DNA of 64,000 nucleotides from positions 930,001-994,000 of the forward strand of contig JAGPYM010000003.1 in assembly GCA_020736575.1 (NCBI GenBank), given 5' to 3'. The notes under the pieces were generated by a model. The model had not been told where the DNA came from. It worked only from the letters and a program-made list of their open reading frames with translations, and did no database searches. Of the stretch, positions 47,225 through 59,566 are shown piece by piece (position 1 is the stretch's first letter; every line of letters begins with the position of its first letter). The translations under genes were made by a program, and so were the position numbers. Source of the DNA: Thelonectria olida. Taxonomy: Eukaryota > Ascomycota > Sordariomycetes > Hypocreales > Nectriaceae.

Positions 47225-48274
47225 ATGCCTTTCTTTTCAATTAACATCCCTCCGTTTCTTGTCAACATGGCGAGAAGTCTTTGGGAAATGTTTCGGAACA
47301 TCGGCTTGAGCATGGCAACGACCAGGAAAACAGGACGAGCTGCTCTCGTCAATGCACCTAGTTCCGTCGGTGCCCCTGCTTTCATTGAAGGCCATCATAC
47401 CGACGTTGCCCCTGCTGCTCTCCTTTCTCCCCCTTTGTTCACTACTCGTGTTCCTACCCCTACTCCCGTCGAGCAGAATCCTCCCGAGCCAGCTCCCGTC
47501 GAACACACTTTCTACGAGTCTTTTCTTTCACAATGTCCCTTCGACCAAGCTCCCGTTCAAGAGGCTCCCGTTCAAGAGGCTCCCGTTCAAGAAGCTCCCG
47601 TCGAAGAGGCTCCCGTCGAAAAGGCTCCCGTCGTAAAGGCTCCCGTCGAAAAGGCTCCCGTCGAAAAGGCTCCCGTTCAACATGCTCCTGTTCAACAGGC
47701 TATCCCTCTTCACGCCCCTGTTCCTGTTCATGTCCCTGTTCGTCCTTATCCTATTGTTCATGATGACAATTTCATCAACGCTGCATGCTCTAACGGAATC
47801 AAGTACGCTTTCGTACAAATGGTGCTCGTTCCAACAAACAATGAAGATTGGGTAGCCAGCCTAGTCGTCAGGACTCACAACATGCCTATTCTCATGCGCC
47901 AGGGCCTCTACTGGGGTGAGGCCAATCTGCAATTATCGCGGGCGCACTTTCAGTTCGCTGGCGATCAGGGCTTCCAAAGGGCGCCGGTGGAGGGCAGCTG
48001 GACTCATTGTCGCGTATACCGACTGATTGACTTGGAGTATGGGTTGTGGAATGCCGATCTTCGAGTCTATTCGTATGACATCCAACCCCTAGCAGATTTC
48101 AGTGTGGGCGACATCTCCCGCGACAATATATGGCTAGCAGTCGGCCGTAACGAGAAGCAGGAACGCATATACAATTATTCCAGGGACCGGCCAGACCAAA
48201 ACTTCAACGCCTACTTTGACGATATGCCATTGGAAGGGTGGTGGCCTTGGCCCAAGGATGACGAGCTAGAGTGA
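47225..48274 (+). CDS. Unknown protein with ten Ala-Pro-Val pentapeptide repeats
   Basis: Single frame, 349 residues from ATG 47225; the frame is open upstream to a TTG at 47027, so the start is a choice. The N-terminus is moderately hydrophobic (MPFFSINIPPFLVNMARSLW). Residues 109-158 are ten tandem pentapeptides of the form APVXX, encoded by a 15-base minisatellite. The C-terminal 185 residues look globular, with aromatic-rich text such as LYWGEANLQLSRAHFQF and SWTHCRVYRLIDLEYGLW, and an acidic end. I recognise no domain. The disordered repeat joining two parts could be a linker. Possibly lineage-specific. Confidence 0.6.
   Translation: MPFFSINIPPFLVNMARSLWEMFRNIGLSMATTRKTGRAALVNAPSSVGAPAFIEGHHTDVAPAALLSPPLFTTRVPTPTPVEQNPPEPAPVEHTFYESFLSQCPFDQAPVQEAPVQEAPVQEAPVEEAPVEKAPVVKAPVEKAPVEKAPVQHAPVQQAIPLHAPVPVHVPVRPYPIVHDDNFINAACSNGIKYAFVQMVLVPTNNEDWVASLVVRTHNMPILMRQGLYWGEANLQLSRAHFQFAGDQGFQRAPVEGSWTHCRVYRLIDLEYGLWNADLRVYSYDIQPLADFSVGDISRDNIWLAVGRNEKQERIYNYSRDRPDQNFNAYFDDMPLEGWWPWPKDDELE
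47549..47698 (+). repeat. 15-bp coding minisatellite, ten units
   Basis: Ten consecutive 15-base units (GCTCCCGTTCAAGAG and GCTCCCGTCGAAAAG types) encode APVQE, APVEK and variants. The first three units are identical, indicating recent expansion. Confidence 0.92.
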
Positions 48275-51200
48275 GGCTGGAGAGGGGGCATGGAGAAGTT
48301 GCTGGAGTGGTTGCAGAAGATCCAACGTTCAACGATATGAAGAAAGAGAGCAAAGGAAACAGCGCATACTGCAACGAGCGTCATTTTTTTTAGCGGCGTA
48401 ATTGGGCAGTAGGTTCCCCGTTTCGATGAATTGATTGATTCCGCATGTTACTTTTGCACATTTAAAGGGGTTGTTGGCGAAGGCGTCGTAAGATCGGCCT
48501 CAAGGCACGAAATATATGTTGCATTGTGGTTAGAACTACCGATATCGCCGATAATAGCCCTTGCAGAGTTCTTGGGGCAGCTTCTTAGACGAGTGAATCG
48601 GAGAGTTGGCGTGATAGGCCCTTAGTTTTTGGCCATTTAGGTGAGATGCATGAGAAGCCCTCGTGGTGTGAAGGCGAACAGGTTACAAACAGCCATAGGG
48701 GGGTGTGCGAAATCCATGCCTTATAAATGGGCTGGGCATATTCATTGATCTGAGGATGAAGGTTTGACACGATGGTACCTGAGGAATCAACAGGGGAAGT
48801 GAATGATATATTCACCATCTGGTTTGAGGCAGAGTTGCGATATTCAATTTTCACTCTCTCAACGTCGAAACAATTACTTACTGCAGTTAATCAGTCCATT
48901 CAGCCAGTTACTTGGCCGTCTTTGTAAGGATTCCACGCCATTCTCCCGAGACGACCAATACCAGAGTCCTACAATACGATACGCCATACAACCTGGTACT
49001 CTTCCAAGTTCCCATGCTAGCTCGGGCCGCACAAGTGACCGAGACAAGTCATGCAACTCGCCGAGACTAAAAACTTGCGTGCAGAAAGCCTTGCGTGGTA
49101 TACTGCTGTCGTGGTGTTCGGGACATGCTCGACGGCGAATGGACGCCGTCACTCCTTGTGAGTTCACAACAGGATGGGCCAAACACGAGTATTGCAGTCC
49201 ATGTCTATTTTATTCCTCGATCCTGTATTCGCAGTTTAAGATTCGCCTAATGGGGGACTGAAATCACCGACAGCAAGACGCAGTCGCTCGATGATGTCGT
49301 AGTCGAGGTTGAAGTTGGGCTGCCGTTGCTTGTCTTGAGTTGGTTCCATCAAAGGCGGACAAGAAATCATGGTTACTTGAGTATTGTGTGCATTGTCAGT
49401 AGTTCAAGAGTCATTTTGAACTTGCAGGGCCCTGTCTACCGCCCGTATGGGGTCCCAGACTCCCCGGACGAAGCATCAGACTGGTTCCAACGACTGTGGC
49501 CAAGTCGTTATTGAGGAGTGAGCCACCTGTTCCCGCAAATCATTCATCTCTACGCACCACGCAGCTTTATTAAAATCGTAGATATTCTCTTTGTTGCTAG
49601 TGGTTGCTCAAAGCGATTCCTCGTTAATTGCGATTCTAGACGCGTGGGTGAATACACATTTGTTTTCCCGAACCTTGGTAGTCCATTCATGATAGTTATG
49701 AGTCCGACCGTGAGCATTGGGTGGGTGAAGAGCTCAAGATGAAGTTCGGGGAATTTACGATCGTGATTTACGGGGGACAGGTGTGCCTGGGCTCGACACT
49801 CGTTGTGAGTTTTGGGTCATCGATTATGGTTCCGATATCAGCCTTCGTGGCAGTACCTTTCGTCTCGAAGTCCATCCGCGAACAGCTTCAACGTTTCCTT
49901 TCCAGAAGCATCTCACGACCAACTGAGATATCATGCATTATTTATGTACAGCCAACTATACCACAAGGGCATGCCGAGAAGTCTTAACAAGAGAGGCAAA
50001 GTACTGCATATGGCAAAATGGACGCCTCTATAGGGTAGCTACACGGTATCTCAAATGTCAACACGACGCGCGTTGGAGATCAGGGCAACGAGCCACGAGG
50101 CAGATTTGATCATCAGATGTGTTCATGGATAGAGCCATGCAATTGTGGAATCGAATCGAGCAATATTCCCTCCACAATCGAAAAGAATTCGATATTCCAT
50201 GATTCCCCGTGGGATACTCCACCGCAATGAGACACGGGCGGTGGAAGCGTTGACTGGTATGCTGGGCATGCTATTTAGGGCGCCCGAGACTGGGACCATG
50301 AAAGGGAGGTTGGCTGTGTCTATCAGATGCAAATAGAAGATGTCAATCTCGGCGGATATTCCCTAACAAAGATCAATAGTCTCAAAGTGATCCATCACGC
50401 AGTGGACGCGAACGAGGCACCGTCTTCACGTCCACCTCATCTTCATCACCGAATAACGGCATACGCACGCACATACGTATAGATTAAAAAGGCCATGGCG
50501 GAGAGGGAACCGGTCCACAGACATTTTTCTCTCTGTCAGCAACGGAACCCTAACACGCATCTACGATGAACTCGGTGATCCCTGGCGGGAAAGGCAGGGA
50601 TCAAAATTCGCGTTACCGACCCGAGGGGGCCGGCGGACCAAAAATAGACGTATTTAAGATTGTTGTGTCTAGCTCGTGCTGAATGAAGTACGAAGTACAA
50701 ATTTCGATATTGAAAGGGGATTTTACAGGTTGATCAGACATAAATTCTGAGCTAGTGACTGTGAGCAATGTTGGGAATGCTGGGGTTGGTTCCATCAGCT
50801 ACGATTGTTTTGGTATAGCACTTTGATGTTGAAAGGGGAGAGTTTATTTGCTAGGGAGTGGAGGACGTTGAACGAGTCATCACCAATAGGAGAAAGCGAG
50901 ATTGTAGTAAATCCTCATACAGATGAGATTTCATGACACGCACAATGGGCTAGATCCGACATGCCCTCTCAACTTGTATCTTCAATATTATGTTGACGAA
51001 TATCCATGCAATTTAATATCATCTTCAGGGTAGGCTGCATTTAAAGGAACAAAGTCGGAATATGAATAACTTACTAGTCCAAGACGTAAACCCTTCACTC
51101 CCTTGCCTAGTTTGCCGGGTCATCAGGGAAGCAAGTTCGGAGCGACGATCAGGACACCAGTCCAGCCCGGGCAATAACTCGTGGCGATATGACCCAGCGG

Positions 51201-54200
51201 CCCAACGCTCAGAAGGGCAAGTTCCGTACCGGTGGTGAACGGTCGACCGACGGCAGAATCTTCATTTTGGTGGCCATGGTGAAAATGTGGAGGCGCTCCA
51301 TGGTGGCACAAGCCATTGTAATCTCGATTGATGAGGGGGAGAGCCTGGAGGCAGGGCATGTCTCTCGAAAGGAGGATGACCTCAGCTCAGCTGCTGGAAT
51401 GAAGAGACCGATAACGACTGTTGCAACAGCGACAAGCAAAACACAGTAATCGTGACAGCTGGACGTGTCAGGGCTGACATCGAATCATCTAGATTGTATC
51501 CCCCTTGAAACATTGGTGTAGATGAGAAGCAGACGAAATGCAACCTCGGACGCCACTCCAGACTAACGTAGGACAACACAGCTGATGCAGTAACGTCGTG
51601 TACGTACATACAGATAGGAGCCGTTATGAACGGATTGTGATTGTCATGAACTCACGGTGCAAGACATGGTCAGAGTCAGGCTGCAATCGACGAGACAACC
51701 GGCCGGGCCGACGGGTAAAGCTGCAAACAAAGGCAATCTGTCTGTGTGTGCCTGAAGCACGAATGCTTGCATCGTTGCCCTAGATGATGAATGAACAAAA
51801 AGTAAATATTGATTCACGGCCTCCAAAGCTGGAAACAACTGGGTCATCCGCATGATCCTTCATCAACCAAGAGGTTGCGTCGGGATGGAGACGGAGTTTG
51901 AGGCTTGGTGCAGGGTATCAGGGCCTCCGGGCCTCCATATGGCTGAAGTATCCCCCGGATAATTGCAGTCCCAGCAATACGATGCAGACTGCAATCAAGG
52001 GTATCCGTTGGTGTAGTTGTTCGTAGGAAGTCGTGGAAAGGGTAGGTCGGAAACGCCATATTGCTGCACGGCACGCACTGTATTTCTTCATGCTGGAGGG
52101 TTTGAGCTCTGGCTTGGCGCCATGGACTTTGAATCTTCCCGCCCTGACTGTCAGCAATGCAGGTACGGTATTCGCACAGAATAGAGTGCTGGCCTATATT
52201 CCGACCTGATTGTCTGTGAGTGATGATCCTCCCCGACCCCCAACAACCCCATGCAGACGGCACACAACGCAGGTCAATCAGCAGCGACCACGACAGTGGT
52301 GAACAGCACGGCAGTACAGTAGTTGCAGCTAGCGGTTCAGGCTTCACCATGGCCTGCCGTCTGCCCTGCAACCGCGCTGCACGGCACAGACGGAAACATA
52401 CACCAGACGACGCATGCACGCGGTGTCGAGCCATGTCTGGGGCGGCCGCGACGCTGGGTCAGGCCATCCGCCAGCGGCCAAACGAGCGTGGTCCTTGACT
52501 TCCATGTGAGGGCAGAGAACAGCCCTGAATCCATGTCTTCCGGCACGGAGTTCGGGGAATGCGTGGTTGGTTCTGTTTGGGCAAAGGAAGCAAAGAAAAC
52601 GAAGGGTTTGTTGTCGACGGTTCACCGTTCAACGTGCCTAGGCGACGAGACCTTGCATATCGTGCTTCCATTCTTAGATGGGGATTCAAGATTGGCTGAG
52701 ATTCCTCATCACTCAGTTGTCTCTATATTGGACCTCCGTCTTTCCCTATTTCCCCGGAGGTGGCAGTGTCTTTCCACCTAACATCGCCAGCGATCCCCAT
52801 TGGTTGGTTTTCTCCCTCTTCAAGTTTTCTCTCCAGTCGGTCTCTTCGGCGGCATCTCAGCACTCGTATCAACGGTGGTTGGCCCACATGTCATCCGAGC
52901 ACGCTGAAGGGGGGGAGCCGGAGTTGCGTAGCCCAGATTCTTCCGTGCTGAACCTTTGCCACCACCTTCACGTGTGGTGTCGGGCTGAATAACCTTATTA
53001 GCCGGCCTTAATTCATTAAATTGCTGCACAAATGATTTATGTTTCATTGTGCCAAAGAAAACTTACCAAGAACAAGGGACCACTCATCTCTTGCTCACAT
53101 CCATGCTCCATCCTCGGGAACCGCGGCACTCGGACCAAGTCAACCAAGAACCTGGGCCATTTCTTCTCGAGTTTTGAGAAGCAAAGAGCACTGGTATTCG
53201 CACCTTGTATGTATTCGTTAGACTCAAATATCTTCTCTTCCAGAGACCTCGCCCGTTATTGTATCCCGATTTCTAACGGCTGGGCATGTCATTCTGTGAC
53301 AGCCGATGTGCGACGCCGGTAGGTCTTCAAGTTGCCAAGGTTGGCGCAACGAAGCCCGGCGTTTCCAGACGCTGTTTCAACTCTGACACGGTCGGGGGCC
53401 GCTTGCTGTTTGGCTTGATTACGCTGTATGTAACGAGATTGATGACGCCGACATGCAAGGAACACCGAGTGTTGCGAGTTCTCCCCGTCTGTGCCACGAC
53501 TCTCCATCTTTTGTTGGGGAGAAGCAGGCGAGTGTCTTACTGCTCAGGGTTCCATCCCTCTGATGAGCGTTCGAGACGAAGAAGAACCAAGGAACGAACC
53601 ACCCAGCCCAACAAGGCGAGCAGGTTTGAGATGAAGGCCAGCGATGATACGACCTCGATTGGAATCGAAGGATGCCATCGGTCTGCGAGGTGTGAATATG
53701 TGACATGTCGATCGAGCAGGCCAACGCCAAGACAGGTCAGGCGTGGAGATAAAAAGACGACACATACAGATTACACTACCACCTCCATCACCACGTTCAT
53801 CGCTTGATGGATCTTTCTTTCTTCGGCCATTCCAATCTTGCTGTGCCTTTTTTTGGGTTCACTTTCCCTTTCAGGCGTTCGAATTCAAGGTTCCAGTCTT
53901 CGAATCCGCAGTCCATCCGCCAATAACTGTCTGATCCTCGAATGCGCCACCCTTGGCCTTCGTATCGCTTGAGATTATTGATTTGCTGCATCTTTTCCTT
54001 TCCGCATGGATTCGACTGAACGGAGAACCAGAAACTCACTTTCCACGTGGAGCAAAGTGTGTGGTGATTGTGGAGGCAGCTCAGCTTTGCGCAGCGACAG
54101 GAACGCTACCAGTTGTGATAACGACGGTATTCAACAATACGAACGCCGACAATGCACACCGAGTAACAATGACACCCCTGATCCATCCTTCAGGGCCAAA

Positions 54201-56569
54201 CTCTCAATTGGCTTTGGGCTGGTCCCTGTTGGCGCCGCAAGGGCCGGATAAGCGGTGCCAAAAAGGGGACGGCGTGACGCGCAAATGTGCACAAAATGAG
54301 ACAAGTGTCGACCGTTTATGAAATTACATACCCTCCATCTTCATAAAACGGGACAACGGCATCGCCCAAATGTGCATTGATGGGCAATTCATCTGAAGGG
54401 AGGTGTGGCACCCCCCACCGCCTTTCGTGCATCGCCGTGGATGGAGCCCTTCATCATTCATGCAACCTTTCCAAACGATCAAGGTCCACGGTGCCTTGGA
54501 AAGACAATCAATGTGAAGGGCACTAGGCATTTTCGCGATTCCTCAAGGCGTTTTTTGCTCTTTTCGAGGTTCACGCCGGGACTCGGCCGTTTATCAAATT
54601 TGCGTCGCCATGTTGATGATGAAAAGCAGACGTTGGTTTGACGGCAGCTCCCTGCCATGAGGACGAAATTGCTCTTTCGGTGTTGTGAGGTTTGCGCTGG
54701 CTGCGGCGTTTGGGTTATGTCTCACGGGATGGCCAGCCGCCCGTTCAGGGATCCGCTACGACTAACCTGGACGGTGATCTGCATCAAGTCAAGGCCCCAA
54801 GGGCCGACCGACCCCGAGAACTTTCATAGTTGGTGAGGTGTACTACCAGAAATGAGGCGGGAATCCGTAACTACTTGCTTCGTAGTGTCCTTCGTATCAC
54901 TGGCGCATGTTTATCGTGCGTTGCAGTACGTACCAAATCCCCATCGCGCTTTTCCTTTTGATGTGATGGAATGGAAGCCCGATGAAAAAGGAAAATCTCA
55001 CCGCTGGGCGAAAGTCCTTTGAGATGTGCTGCACTGCCCATGCCAGGCATTCGAGGGTTGCTTCTGAATCGACCCAGATCCGGCTGCCAACCTCCTCGTC
55101 ATCTCGTTGTGCCTCACGGCGCGAACTTGATGGCGGCTCAAACGGCTGGGCACAGGAAGGGTTTTTGGATAAAACTCAAGACGGCGTGCCTGACGTGGCC
55201 GCGTGTTCCAATGGGGACGCCCCATTCCAGAAGTCGCCCAGAGCATTGGCTGAGGTGGCTTGCAGCGGCTCTAGCGCCTGGAGCGGCATCCCGGCCGCAG
55301 CGCTAGGGTTGACGACTCGTCGTGTCGTACTACGTACCTTAGGGAAGATCAGGGGTAGGGGGGTTTGAATGCGAGGGATGGAATTGCTGATTGGGGATAA
55401 CATCGCTGAGATATGCCCTTCAACCGCCCGCCGAGGAAGTCTTGGATGCTTCGTGCAGGAACAAGACCTTCCCTTTGGATGGAATGACTGCATGCGCGCC
55501 CGAGACATTCTTGAGACCCAGGCGTTTGGATGCTTCCACAGCCAACCGAATATAAAACCTCGGTGTCTGGTCAGAGGCGTGCGTACTCGAGAAATGAGAC
55601 GCCTCCCCAATTTGCCTCGTCAATCTCGCTTTGGTATTTTCGTCTGCTGGAAAGACTGGCCGCGTTGGAGGCTGGAGGGCACAGTACGTCGTAGTATGTA
55701 TAACTCTGTGTCACTGTCGCGTGTGGGTGTCATTGCAGGTTGTGAAAGCTGGCTGAGCCATGTCTGTGACTGGTAGCGTGTCGAACGGATTGATGGAAAA
55801 GGCTGGTTATGCTTCTTGTGCAAGGTGGCCAACCGAAATTGTGCATCACGGGACTTCGAAACAAAGGCAGCTTGTGCACCCGGTGGCTCTTGCTCGTGTG
55901 ATTTTTTCCTTTATGTTTCGCCGGCTGTGCTTTGATAAGTAGGTGCAAATGCTGAAAGTGGTATTTTATGGAGTACTCCGTGCGAAGTCTCCACCCCGGA
56001 TTCCCAATGCAAGCCACGGCCCGCTTAACGAGAAGGAAAGAAGCTCGTTTTGGACGCCTTTTGGTGGAGGCATCATTTGGGCCCTTTTCCGCGCCGTTGA
56101 GCGGTCCTGAACGACCAACGACCCAACCTCCGGCCGACCAACTGCGAACATTTCTCAGCAGATTTGTGCAGTGAACAGTCAGTGGACTCTTCGGCTGGCT
56201 CCAGCCGGTGGGGCAATGTGCGCTGTGCCATTGTGCAAGTTGTTGGATGTGCCCCGTGCTCAGAGCCCCTGCAATTACCCCCGGTCCTAGCAAAGTACTT
56301 GGCCGGCGGGCGTACCACCAGTCCAGGAACGAGGTACCTGGCTTTGTACCGCCCCAGTCCATGGTCGGGTTGGCACTGGGGCTTCAGAGATGGGGAGTCT
56401 TGGTGATCCACAGGCTGGCTGGGATCAAGTGGCTTCAGTGGCCAACTGGGACTTCGCATTCCCTAATCCCGGCATCTAAGACCTGGAAAAGTAACCACGG
56501 AGGGTACTCCGTACTTTGTGCAGTGGTACCTGCCCTGGCCTGGGTACCTGACTGCCTGTGATGTGGACA
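48275..56569. other. Long gene-poor region (8.3 kb)
   Basis: No gene with a recognisable domain on either strand. The longest ATG ORFs are 51844-52434 (-, 196 codons) and 55730-56362 (-, 210 codons); both have irregular composition and no family signal. Two coding-like scraps lie near 49.3-49.5 kb: a 44-codon minus-strand ORF (49236-49370) and a plus-strand stretch reading GPVYRPYGVPDSPDEAS just after a TTGCAG (about 49427). It may hold regulatory DNA for the Wsc gene, lineage-specific genes or old decayed sequence. Confidence 0.45.
49236..49370 (-). CDS. Possible 44-residue ORF or exon scrap
   Basis: ATG at 49370 to TAA at 49236. The product contains PNFNLDYDIIERLRLAVGDF, which has protein-like composition unlike the surrounding non-coding frames. 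No family recognised; it could be a surviving exon of a decayed gene. Confidence 0.2.
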   Translation of the reverse strand: MISCPPLMEPTQDKQRQPNFNLDYDIIERLRLAVGDFSPPLGES

Positions 56570-57203
56570 GGCCTCGCTCAGTCCATCTGCGCTCCTTCCC
56601 TTCCCTCCCTCACTCCCCCTACCTTCTTCCCCCTACCTCCCGTCATCTCTTCCTCTCGTCTGTTCCATTCTCGACAACTCCCCTTTCAACAAAACAAGCC
56701 ACTCCCTCCCGACACTCGTTCGTTCCAGTCCCTCCTTCAACCTCCCCCCACCCGTTGCGTTCTTTACATTTTCAACGTACGTGGTGACCAATGCTACTTT
56801 TGCCTCCTTTCCATCATTGAGTCCCTTTTCCCTCCGTCACAGGGGCGCGCATTTGCCTAGCCTCTCTTCTTTGTTCCACCGGTTCTGGTTCTCCGACTCG
56901 AAACGATTTCTCGACACCGACCGATCGAGTAGGTCTCTCTCACCTCAACCATCCTCGCGTAATATCTCTTCGTCGACCATCAACATCCGAAGATACGATC
57001 TTCTACCGACGAATTCATCCTCGTGATTCATTGCTGCTGGATACGAACCTGGCGTGATTCTCATCTCTCCAACGAACAAAACCCTCAGTATAGGGAACAC
57101 AAACGCCTCGAACTAGTTGATCTGATTCGAGGAACGTTTTCTACCTCGATTTCTTTACTTATTTCTTCACTCTCGTTATCTATTCACACAACCACCCATC
57201 ACA
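56570..57203 (+). promoter_or_regulatory. Pyrimidine-rich leader/promoter of the Wsc sensor gene
   Basis: From about 56578 to 56760 the plus strand is dominated by C and T tracts, and CT-rich character continues to the ATG at 57204. Such CT tracts precede transcription starts of well-expressed filamentous-fungal genes, so a long 5' leader is likely. Several upstream ATGs occur. Confidence 0.45.
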
Positions 57204-58120
57204 ATGAAGCCGACAACATTTCTCTCACTTGCCTTCGTGGCTGCCACACAACTCCTCGGAGTCAACGCTGCTTCTGCGACCACGACAGCCAATGCAGCCA
57301 AACAATCGCCTTCCAAGACGCCCATCGCCAATCAATTAACTTCCCATGGATGCTACGCGTCTGGTGGCAATTTAACTCTCGCCTCAGCCATCAAGACATT
57401 CGTCTCATCGGGTAAATGCTGGGAGTACTGCGCGGGCAAGAAATACTATGTGATGGGACTTCATGCATCTGGGTGCTACTGTGGCATGGTCTATCCCCCC
57501 AAGGAAGACCTCACTACTGATGACAAGTGCGACTACGGCTGCGCTGGATACGACAAAGAGGCTTGTGGCAGTCTCGAGGATGACATCTTCTCTATTTTCA
57601 ACACGGGTGTCGAAGTTGCTGTGGACAGTATGGATCCCGTGAGCTCATCCACGACAGCCGCCTCCTCTACCGATGCTTCCGAAACTTCGGCTCCCGAAAC
57701 TGCTGTTGCGACCTCCTCAACCTCAGAACCTACTGAGACGAGTGGTGGTGACAAGAAGGGAGGATCAAACACAGCCGCTATCGCTGCTGGCACTGTTGTC
57801 GGCGTTGTTGTGATTGCCGCCATCATAGGCGCTGCTGTATTCTTTGTCCGACGACGACGAAATGCCGAGATAGAGGAGGAGCACCGACGCAACGCTGCTG
57901 TCAATGCCTTCATCAACGGCTCCAAGCCGCCTGGCAGCAGTGGCAGTATCTCCATGACTGATTCTCGTCTGGATCCTGTCATGGCCCACCGACGACTCAG
58001 CGACGGCAGCATTGCCGATAACCAGGACTACTCTCGGAGGATCCTCAGGGTATGTGGATGAATTCTTCTTACTCACTGAACTATACTAACCTCATTTCTT
58101 CTTAGGTCACTAACGCATGA
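57204..58120 (+). CDS. Wsc-type cell-wall integrity sensor
   Basis: Exons 57204-58049 and 58106-58120; intron 58050-58105 (GTATGT, ACTAAC branch, CTTAG); 286 residues. The order is: signal peptide (MKPTTFLSLAFVAATQLLG), WSC cysteine domain at about 49-124 (GCYASGG, CWEYCAG, GCYCG, CDYGCAGYDKEACG), a Ser/Thr-rich mannosylated stalk at about 143-185, one membrane helix (IAAGTVVGVVVIAAIIGAAV), an RRRR stop-transfer and a cytosolic tail. The tail ends DYSRRILRVTNA, the conserved Wsc C-terminus needed for signalling to Rom2/Rho1. The last four residues and the stop sit on a 15-base exon that simple ORF calling misses. Confidence 0.9.
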
Positions 58121-59566
58121 GCTCTTCCCGCGAATCTTTTGCCTTAAAAAAACCACCTCAATCATCTTCCTATTTTTGGCATTTACGGCGTTTTCGGGAT
58201 GACAGCTCATGTCTGTTGGTCGATTGATTCCCACCGACGACCTGGCGGCGTTCGACTCTTTTTTGGGCGTAGGGTTAGATTTCTTTTGCCTCTGCGGAAA
58301 TAACGACTGGATTTGAGAAACATTCCACCCACTTGTCGACTGTCCCTACGCCGTCCACTCCTTGCCTTATCACATTTCAAACTACGAGCCTTGATTTTAG
58401 CGACCGGAGAAGATGAGATCGATGGCACGACCGTGACCTGGCATCCTTTTCTCTCTCATGGCATGCACATCCTGTGCTTGCTAGTTGAACCGAGGTGTCT
58501 CTCATGACACTCATCGCCCGCGTGTATCTGGCACGTCTATTTTTTAACGACTTGGAGTCTCCGGTCTCCTGTGTACAAACTTTCCCTTGCCCTCGGCTGG
58601 TGGAAAACGGTTATCAAGTGGAGGGCAATGCAGGCCCTCTTGGGATATGGACAAGGTGCAAAATGAGCGAGACTCACATAGAGGAGAAGCGCTAGCCTAT
58701 CGATGGAGGAGAGGATGGTTGATGATGGGTTAGCGGGAATGGAGTGTGGGATATCCGATGGTCGCTTTATCTACCCTTTACTTTGACTCTTCTTTTATTT
58801 CGGATCATGTCCCCAACGGGGCTAATGCAGTGTCGGTTGTATTTAGGGATTGCGTCTTGTACCTAATCGAATACCGACACGTAAACTTCGAATTTCTTTG
58901 TTTCCACTCGTGACTATGACTAGCTAATCATCGTTTTGCAACTCACTCGAGCATATTGTGCTCAATGCGAGCAGAGCAGTCAGGTTACATCTCCTTTTCA
59001 AGCAAAGGACATTGATTCCCTGCTAATGACAGAAACCTTCATATTTCTTATGCGTCATCATCTGATGTTTGAAGAACACTGGGGACAACAAAAGATCAAT
59101 CTATGTCGGTCGCTGTGGTAAAATATCTCAAAATGGGTATTGTTTCACGCCTGATCTGTCTCAAATGTGTTCACCTGGGCAGTAATTGATCTGATATCCA
59201 AAAAAACTAAAGCCAAGAAATGAAGTATAGGGAATGAAATCCCTGACCTCGAAGGATTGGTTTGATATGCTTGTTGTGTATTTCTCTGTTAGTGAATGAC
59301 GGTTGGTGTTCACGAGTTTGGTTCTGACGGTCACGTGACTGAAACAAAGAGAGCTCGTCGCGGATACCATGTCGCGTCTAAAAAGTTCCTAGGCCAACCA
59401 AGACGACGACCTTACATAACGACAACAAACATAGCTGTCTTCAACACCGCAAACCTATCAACAACGGATCTGGGGCTCTTTTCTTGTTTGAGCTGAAATC
59501 TTCACACTTTGGTATCCCTCCAAAAACAGCACTGAGCAGGGCTGCTCGCCCGCGCTTCTCTTCACA
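58121..59566. other. Intergenic region
   Basis: 3' flank of the Wsc gene and promoter of the Nup37 gene. No coding signal. Confidence 0.5.

Noticed and set aside
51844..52434. 196-codon ATG ORF, minus strand
   Set aside because: No domain, irregular composition, in a gene-poor region; chance ORF is likely.
53797..54039. 80-codon minus ORF (Trp/Lys/Glu-rich)
   Set aside because: Begins at GTG, ATG-only length is 64 codons, no family recognised.
55730..56362. 210-codon ATG ORF, minus strand
   Set aside because: No family signal; lies in the Wsc upstream region and looks like a chance ORF.
55970..56514. Short palindromes GAGTACTCC and GTACTCCGTAC
   Set aside because: Such short palindromes recur widely in fungal intergenic DNA; two copies are not evidence of an element.
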